Below are positions 59,017-64,000 of a stretch of DNA of 64,000 nucleotides, piece after piece. This DNA is from Microbacterium aoyamense (lineage in GTDB: Bacteria > Actinomycetota > Actinomycetes > Actinomycetales > Microbacteriaceae). The position numbers and the translations under genes are program-made. The notes beneath the pieces are model-generated. The model was given only the letters and a program-made list of their open reading frames with translations, searched no databases and was not told the DNA's origin. The stretch is from NCBI RefSeq assembly GCF_023155855.1, contig NZ_JAKNUT010000009.1:1-64000 (forward strand). Reading direction: 5' to 3'. Every line of letters begins with the position of its first letter. Position 1 is the stretch's first letter.

Positions 59017-60471
59017 TCAGCGCGGTGCGTGAGCCTCCAAGAACTCGTACACGTCGGTCGTGTCGACGCCCGGGAACGACCCCGTGGGCAGTGTCGCGAG
59101 GAGCGTGCGCGGCGTGCGCACGTTCGGCCACGAGTTCTCGCGCCACGCGGCCTCGAGATCGGCGGGAGCGCGCCGGCAGCACACCTCGACGGAGTGCTTC
59201 GACACGCCTCGGTTCGTCGTGTCGCGGCCGAGGAACCACTTCGTGTCGTCGAACCGCACGCCGACCGAGACGGAGTGGGCGCCTTCGCTGGACGCCTCGA
59301 CCCGAGCGGTGCACCAGTAGGTGCCGTTGCCCGTGTCGGTGTACTGGTAGTACGGGTTGAACTTGTCGTCCTCGTCGAAGACGACGCGAGACGTCCACTT
59401 GCGGCAGCACATCTGGCCCTCGATCGCGCCGAGCTGATCCGTCGGGAAGTTCACGTCGTCGTTCTCGAACGCCTTCGTGATCACGCCTGACTCGTGGACC
59501 TTGAGGAAGTGCACCGGAATGTCGAGGTGCGTCGTCGCGAGGTTCGTAAACCGGTGCGCGGCCGTCTCGTAGGACACCGAGTAGGCGTCGCGCAGGTCTT
59601 CGATCGAGATCGCGCGGTCCTTCTTCGCATCCTGCAGGAACGGAACCGCGTGCGCCTCGGGGATCAGCAGCGCCCCCGTGAGGTAATTCGTCTCGACGCG
59701 TTGCCGCAGGAACTCGGCGTACGAGGTCGGCTCGCGGTGCCCCAGCATCCGACTCGACAGCGCCTGCAGCACCGCCGTGCGAGGGTCGCCCTTCGCCGTG
59801 AGCCGGCTCGAGAGGTAGAGCCTCCCGTTCTTGATGTCGGCGACGCTGCGGGTCGTCTGGGGCAGGTCGGGCACGTAGTGCAGCGTGAACCCCAGATGCG
59901 CGGCGATGTCGGACGCCGTGCGCTGCGTGAGCGGCCCTCCCGGATGATCGACGGCTGACAGGATGCGCCGTGCATGGTCCTCGAGATCGGCGAAGTAGTT
60001 GTTCTGCGTGCGCATGAGGCGGCGCAAGGCCACGTTCGCGCGACGGGCCTCTTCAGGGGTCGCTGCGCGCTCGTCGCGCAGCCGTTCGATCTCGCTCTGC
60101 AGCGCCATCATCGCTTTGAGCGCCTCGGTCGGCACGGCCTTGCCGATGCGGAAGGGCGGGATGCCGAGGGCCTGGAACGTCTGCCCGCGCATCGCGCGCT
60201 CGAGTGAGATCTCGAGCGTCGCGCGCTCGTCGAGCGGTTCGGACTCGAGGATCGCGTCGATGGACGACCCGAGCGCACGCGCGATCGCCTGCAGGAGCGT
60301 GAGCTTGGGCTCGCGTCGTCCGTTCTCGATCATCGACAGCTGACTGGGGGCTCGATCAACCGCCGCGGCGAGCTCTTCGAGCGTCACGCCGCGGTCGGTG
60401 CGCAGCTGCCGGATGCGGCGGCCGATCGTGAGCGAATCCACATCCTCATTCGTATCGAGGATCGCGTCCAT
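59017..60471 (-). CDS. ramB: RamB, regulator of acetate and glyoxylate-shunt genes
   Basis: The 484-residue protein begins with an XRE helix-turn-helix at about 14-70 (IGRRIRQLRTDRGVTLEELA, SQLSMIENGRREPKL). A degenerate ImmA/IrrE-like middle region, lacking the HExxH metal site, follows. The C-terminal domain of short-chain fatty acyl regulators has clustered cysteines (QMCCRKW, TYWCTARV, EVCCRRAP). In Corynebacterium, RamB represses aceA and aceB in sugar media. Here ramB is divergent from aceB-aceA, and two similar boxes lie between them, so the same control is expected. Confidence 0.93.
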   Translation of the reverse strand: MDAILDTNEDVDSLTIGRRIRQLRTDRGVTLEELAAAVDRAPSQLSMIENGRREPKLTLLQAIARALGSSIDAILESEPLDERATLEISLERAMRGQTFQALGIPPFRIGKAVPTEALKAMMALQSEIERLRDERAATPEEARRANVALRRLMRTQNNYFADLEDHARRILSAVDHPGGPLTQRTASDIAAHLGFTLHYVPDLPQTTRSVADIKNGRLYLSSRLTAKGDPRTAVLQALSSRMLGHREPTSYAEFLRQRVETNYLTGALLIPEAHAVPFLQDAKKDRAISIEDLRDAYSVSYETAAHRFTNLATTHLDIPVHFLKVHESGVITKAFENDDVNFPTDQLGAIEGQMCCRKWTSRVVFDEDDKFNPYYQYTDTGNGTYWCTARVEASSEGAHSVSVGVRFDDTKWFLGRDTTNRGVSKHSVEVCCRRAPADLEAAWRENSWPNVRTPRTLLATLPTGSFPGVDTTDVYEFLEAHAPR

Positions 60472-60527
60472 TTCGGCTCCTTCTGCGTCTGGCGATGATC
60501 GGATTCTGTCACGAAAGAAGAAATACG

Positions 60528-60540
60528 CGAAAACTTCACA
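60528..60540 (+). promoter_or_regulatory. RamB-box-like site 1
   Basis: CGAAAACTTCACA resembles the corynebacterial RamB box (AAAACTTTGCAAA) and is repeated 34 bases downstream. It lies 57 bases upstream of ramB's start, in the ramB-aceB gap. Confidence 0.6.
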
Positions 60541-60562
60541 TCGGATTTGGCCGGTTCAAGCT

Positions 60563-60575
60563 CGAAACTTCACAC
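60563..60575 (+). promoter_or_regulatory. RamB-box-like site 2
   Basis: CGAAACTTCACAC repeats AAACTTCACA exactly (60565-60574). It is in the same orientation as site 1, and the 34-base spacing is about three helical turns, so both could be contacted from one side of the DNA. Confidence 0.6.
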
Positions 60576-60643
60576 AGAGTGGATGCCACGACCCGCTGGA
60601 GCGAGAGACTCCGGCATCCATCGATCAACGAGAGGACAGGACC

Positions 60644-62308
60644 ATGACACCTGCGACCGCGACGCCGATGCGTACGCACACCGGGCCCACCGCCATTCAG
60701 ACCCACGAGCCCCAGGTCGAGGTCCTCGGTGCGATCCGCCCGCGCTACGACGAGATCCTCACGCCCGAGGCGCTCGCCTTCCTCACCGAGCTGCACCACC
60801 GCTTCAGCGGTCGTCGCCACGATCGCCTCGCCGACCGCATGCGCCGCCGCTTCGAGATCGGCAACGGCCACGACCCGCAGTTCCGCGACGACACGCGCCA
60901 CATCCGCGACGACGTCGCGTGGAAGGTCGCCGGCGCCGGCCCCGGCCTCGAGGACCGCCGCGTCGAGATCACGGGCCCCACCGACCCGAAGATGACCATC
61001 AACGCGCTCAACTCGGGCGCCAAGGTGTGGCTGGCCGACCAGGAGGACGCCACGAGCCCCACCTGGAAGAACGTCATCGAAGGTCAGCTGTCGCTGCGCG
61101 ACGCGATCCGCGGCGAGCTCGAGTTCACGAGCCCCGAGGGCAAGGTCTACGAGGTGACCGCCGAGCAGACGCCCACGATCGTCATGCGTCCGCGCGGCTG
61201 GCACCTCACCGAGAAGCACCTGTCTTTCACCGACCGCACAGGGCGCGCGCTCGCGGCATCCGGATCCCTGGTCGACTTCGGGCTGTACTTCTTCCACAAC
61301 GCAGAAGCGCTGATCGCGAACGGTCGCGGCCCGTACTTCTACATCGCCAAGCTCGAGTCGAGCGAAGAGGCGAAGCTGTGGGACGACGTCTTCACGTTCA
61401 GCGAGCAGTACATCGGCATCCCGCACGGCACGATCCGCGCGACGGTGCTCATCGAGACCCTGCCGGCGGCCTTCGAGATGGAGGAGATCCTCTTCGAGCT
61501 GCGCGACCACATCGCAGGGCTCAACGCCGGCCGGTGGGACTACATCTTCTCGATGATCAAGAACTACCGCGGCCGCGGCGCACGGTTCGTGCTGCCCGAC
61601 CGCAGCCAGGTCACGATGACCGTGCCGTTCATGCGCGCCTACACCGAGCTGCTCGTGAAGACGTGCCACAAGCGCGGCGCTTTCGCGATCGGCGGTATGA
61701 GCGCGTTCATCCCGAACCGTCGCGACCCCGAAGTGACGGCGCAGGCGTTCGAGAAGGTCGCCGCCGACAAGAAGCGCGAGGCCGGCGACGGCTTCGACGG
61801 CACGTGGGTGGCCCACCCCGACCTCATCCCCGTCGCGATGGCCGAGTTCGACGCCGTGCTCGGCGAGCGTCCGAACCAGATCGACCGCCAGCGCCCCGAG
61901 GTGCACGTGAACGCGGCCGAGCTGATCGACGTCCACATCGGACTCCCCGTCACGAACGAGGGCGTGCACGGCAACGTGTCGGTCGCGATCCGCTACATCG
62001 AGGCATGGTTGCGAGGGCTCGGCGCCGTGGCGATCGACAACCTGATGGAGGACGCCGCAACCGCCGAGATCTCGCGCAGCCAGGTCTGGCAGTGGATCCA
62101 CCAGGATCGCCGCACCGAGGACGGCACGCAGATCACGCGCGAGTACATCGAGGAGCTGATCTCGCAGGTGCTGGGCGAGGTGGACCGCCGCGACGGTGAC
62201 CGCTTCGACGACGCCGCCGCGATCTTCCGCGAGGTGGCGCTCGGCACCGACTTCCCGGCCTTCCTGACCCTGCCGGCGTACGCCAAGTACCTCACCGACA
62301 ACGACTGA
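60644..62308 (+). CDS. aceB: Malate synthase A
   Basis: The ATG at 60644, after AGAGGACAGGACC, gives 554 residues, the length of malate synthase A. The catalytic arginine motif MRPRGWHL lies near 181. YIAKLESSEEAKLWDDVF and later NLMEDAATAEISRSQVWQW with the acid residue are invariant for the family. It joins glyoxylate and acetyl-CoA to malate. A longer open frame upstream is not coding. aceA follows 29 bases later, giving the complete glyoxylate shunt under RamB control. Confidence 0.97.
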   Translation: MTPATATPMRTHTGPTAIQTHEPQVEVLGAIRPRYDEILTPEALAFLTELHHRFSGRRHDRLADRMRRRFEIGNGHDPQFRDDTRHIRDDVAWKVAGAGPGLEDRRVEITGPTDPKMTINALNSGAKVWLADQEDATSPTWKNVIEGQLSLRDAIRGELEFTSPEGKVYEVTAEQTPTIVMRPRGWHLTEKHLSFTDRTGRALAASGSLVDFGLYFFHNAEALIANGRGPYFYIAKLESSEEAKLWDDVFTFSEQYIGIPHGTIRATVLIETLPAAFEMEEILFELRDHIAGLNAGRWDYIFSMIKNYRGRGARFVLPDRSQVTMTVPFMRAYTELLVKTCHKRGAFAIGGMSAFIPNRRDPEVTAQAFEKVAADKKREAGDGFDGTWVAHPDLIPVAMAEFDAVLGERPNQIDRQRPEVHVNAAELIDVHIGLPVTNEGVHGNVSVAIRYIEAWLRGLGAVAIDNLMEDAATAEISRSQVWQWIHQDRRTEDGTQITREYIEELISQVLGEVDRRDGDRFDDAAAIFREVALGTDFPAFLTLPAYAKYLTDND

Positions 62309-62337
62309 CCCGCAGCATCCCGAATCAAGGAACAGAC

Positions 62338-63933
62338 ATGACCACTTATCAGGACGACATCCAGGCCGTCGAGGCTCTGAAAGAGAGCAACGGCTCGAGC
62401 TGGGATGCCATCAACCCCGAGTACGTCGCGCGGATGCGCGCGCAGAACCGCTTCAAGACCGGTCTCGAGATCGCGCAGTACACCGCCGACATCATGCGTC
62501 GCGACATGACCGAGTACGACGCCGACTCGTCGGTCTATACCCAGTCGCTCGGCGTCTGGCACGGCTTCATCGGGCAGCAGAAGCTCATCTCGATCAAGAA
62601 GCACCTGAAGTCGACGAACAAGCGCTACCTCTACCTCTCGGGCTGGATGGTCGCCGCGCTCCGTTCGGAGTTCGGCCCCCTCCCCGATCAGTCGATGCAC
62701 GAGAAGACGTCGGTCCCGGCCCTCATCGAAGAGCTCTACACGTTCCTGCGTCAGGCGGATGCCCGCGAGCTCGACCTGCTGTTCACGAAGCTGGATGCCG
62801 CGCGCCTCGCAGGCGACGAGACGGCGGTCGAGTTCATCCAATCCCAGATCGACAACTACGAGACCCACGTCGTGCCGATCATCGCCGACATCGACGCCGG
62901 CTTCGGCAACCCCGAGGCGACGTATCTGCTGGCGAAGAAGATGATCGAGGCGGGCGCGTGCGCCATCCAGATCGAGAACCAGGTGTCGGATGAGAAGCAG
63001 TGCGGCCACCAGGACGGCAAGGTCACGGTGCCGCACGACGACTTCATCGCGAAGCTCAACGCGGTGCGCTACGCGTTCCTCGAGCTCGGGATCGACAACG
63101 GCGTCATCGTCGCCCGCACCGATTCGCTCGGCGCCGGTCTGACGCAGAAGTTGGCCGTCTCGCACACCCCCGGCGACCTCGGCGATCAGTACAACGCGTT
63201 CCTCGATGTCGAAGAGATCGAGGCCTCGGACCTCGGCGACGGGGATGTCATCATCAAGCGCGACGGCAAGCTGCTGCGCCCGAAGCGCCTGGCCAGCAAC
63301 CTCTACCAGTTCCGCAGCGGGACCGGCGAGGAGCGCTGCGTGCTCGACTGCATCACATCGCTGCGCAACGGCGCCGACCTGCTGTGGATCGAGACCGAGA
63401 AGCCGCACGTCGAGCAGATCGCGGGCATGGTCGACGCCATCCGCGAGGAGATCCCGAACGCGAAGCTCGTCTACAACAACAGCCCGTCGTTCAACTGGAC
63501 GCTCAACTTCCGTCAGCAGGCCTACGACCTGCTCGTGGAGCAGGGCGCGGATGTCTCGGGCTACGACCGTGCCGACCTGATGAACGTGTCGTACGACGAC
63601 ACCGAACTCGGTCGCCTCGCCGACGAGAAGATCCGCTCGTTCCAGCAGGACGGCTCGGCTCGCGCCGGCATCTTCCATCACCTCATCACGCTGCCGACGT
63701 ACCACACGGCCGCGCTGTCGACGGATGACCTCGCCAAGGGCTACTTCGGCGACGAGGGCATGCTCGCCTACGTCAAGGGCGTGCAGCGTCGCGAGATCCG
63801 CGAGGGCATCGCCACCGTCAAGCACCAGAACATGGCGGGCTCCGACATCGGCGACAACCACAAGGAGTACTTCGCCGGCGACGCGGCCCTCAAGGCGGGC
63901 GGCAAGGACAACACGATGAACCAGTTCGGCTGA
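62338..63933 (+). CDS. aceA: Isocitrate lyase, long form
   Basis: This 531-residue enzyme splits isocitrate to glyoxylate and succinate. The catalytic cysteine is in KQCGH (residues 220-224), and DIDAGFGNPEATYLLAKKMI precedes it. The length and the Gln in place of the second Lys of KKCGH place it in the longer subgroup known from Pseudomonas aeruginosa, not the ~430-residue corynebacterial type. C-terminal HQNMAGSDIGDNHKEYFAGD is also typical of that group. It is the last gene of the shunt operon and ends near a hairpin. Confidence 0.96.
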   Translation: MTTYQDDIQAVEALKESNGSSWDAINPEYVARMRAQNRFKTGLEIAQYTADIMRRDMTEYDADSSVYTQSLGVWHGFIGQQKLISIKKHLKSTNKRYLYLSGWMVAALRSEFGPLPDQSMHEKTSVPALIEELYTFLRQADARELDLLFTKLDAARLAGDETAVEFIQSQIDNYETHVVPIIADIDAGFGNPEATYLLAKKMIEAGACAIQIENQVSDEKQCGHQDGKVTVPHDDFIAKLNAVRYAFLELGIDNGVIVARTDSLGAGLTQKLAVSHTPGDLGDQYNAFLDVEEIEASDLGDGDVIIKRDGKLLRPKRLASNLYQFRSGTGEERCVLDCITSLRNGADLLWIETEKPHVEQIAGMVDAIREEIPNAKLVYNNSPSFNWTLNFRQQAYDLLVEQGADVSGYDRADLMNVSYDDTELGRLADEKIRSFQQDGSARAGIFHHLITLPTYHTAALSTDDLAKGYFGDEGMLAYVKGVQRREIREGIATVKHQNMAGSDIGDNHKEYFAGDAALKAGGKDNTMNQFG

Positions 63934-63945
63934 GTTCACACGGAG

Positions 63946-63987
63946 ACGATGGATGCCTCGGGCCTTCGGATCCGGGGCATCCGTCGT
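63946..63987 (+). terminator. Terminator after aceA
   Basis: ACGA-GGATGCC pairs with GGCATCC-TCGT across a loop of about 18 bases that can itself fold, 13 bases beyond the aceA stop. It is another terminator whose stem uses the frequent GGATGCC word. No T tract is seen. Confidence 0.6.
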
Positions 63988-64000
63988 GTCGCACGCGATC

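Noticed and set aside
59400..59760. ImmA/IrrE-type metalloprotease activity in RamB
   Set aside because: The HExxH zinc motif is not present in the middle region, so only the fold, not the activity, is suggested.

Overview
The window is high-GC DNA with very dense gene packing, frequent GTG starts, ATGA/GTGA stop-start overlaps and actinobacterial regulators (RamB, LysG, PucR). The gene order tRNA-Trp - secE - nusG, the long acidic extension of NusG, and the extremely common word GGATGCC/GGCATCC point to an actinobacterium of the Micrococcales, most likely Microbacteriaceae (Microbacterium or a close relative). The genus call is an inference from style and gene content, not from a marker search.

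Layout. Bases 1-500 hold the end of an IS256-like element and an open frame that it seems to have cut. From 514 to 5.6 kb lie small membrane proteins, a DUF3105/DUF305 pair and a P-type cation ATPase. From 5.6 to 12.6 kb is an alpha-galactoside locus: a GH36 alpha-galactosidase, an AglE/F/G-type ABC importer without its own ATPase, and a LacI repressor with two palindromic operators. From 12.6 to 13.8 kb are rplL and rplJ with a probable L10 leader. From 13.8 to 18.5 kb is a patch of remnants and poorly known genes: the C-terminal part of a DNA methyltransferase, an opposing broken frame, DUF4192, a hendecad coiled-coil protein, and a YqaJ-type nuclease next to a barstar. Then come an MFS exporter with its MarR repressor, a quinone oxidoreductase, the lysG/lysE pair, acylphosphatase and a nitronate monooxygenase-like enzyme (18.5-25.3 kb). 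rplK-rplA follow (25.4-26.6 kb). They are parted from nusG-secE-tRNA-Trp (32.2-33.9 kb) by a five-gene acyl-CoA cassette.

From 34.1 to 43.9 kb is a putrescine/GABA locus: semialdehyde dehydrogenase, APC permease, a two-domain universal stress protein, putrescine oxidase, GABA aminotransferase, a PucR regulator and a DAO-type FAD oxidoreductase. Together these would carry putrescine through 4-aminobutanal, GABA and succinic semialdehyde to succinate.

From 43.9 to 59.0 kb is a large sugar-type locus. It has a GntR regulator facing a 12-gene minus-strand run: SIS protein, two Gfo/Idh dehydrogenases, two TIM-barrel isomerases, a nucleotide-sugar-epimerase-like SDR, two ThuA proteins and a Dpp-type ABC importer whose second permease is fused to an ATPase. 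A zinc-type alcohol dehydrogenase is divergent from it. I consider this the best candidate for an undescribed catabolic system. From 59.0 to 64.0 kb is the glyoxylate shunt: ramB divergent from aceB-aceA, with two RamB-box-like repeats between them.
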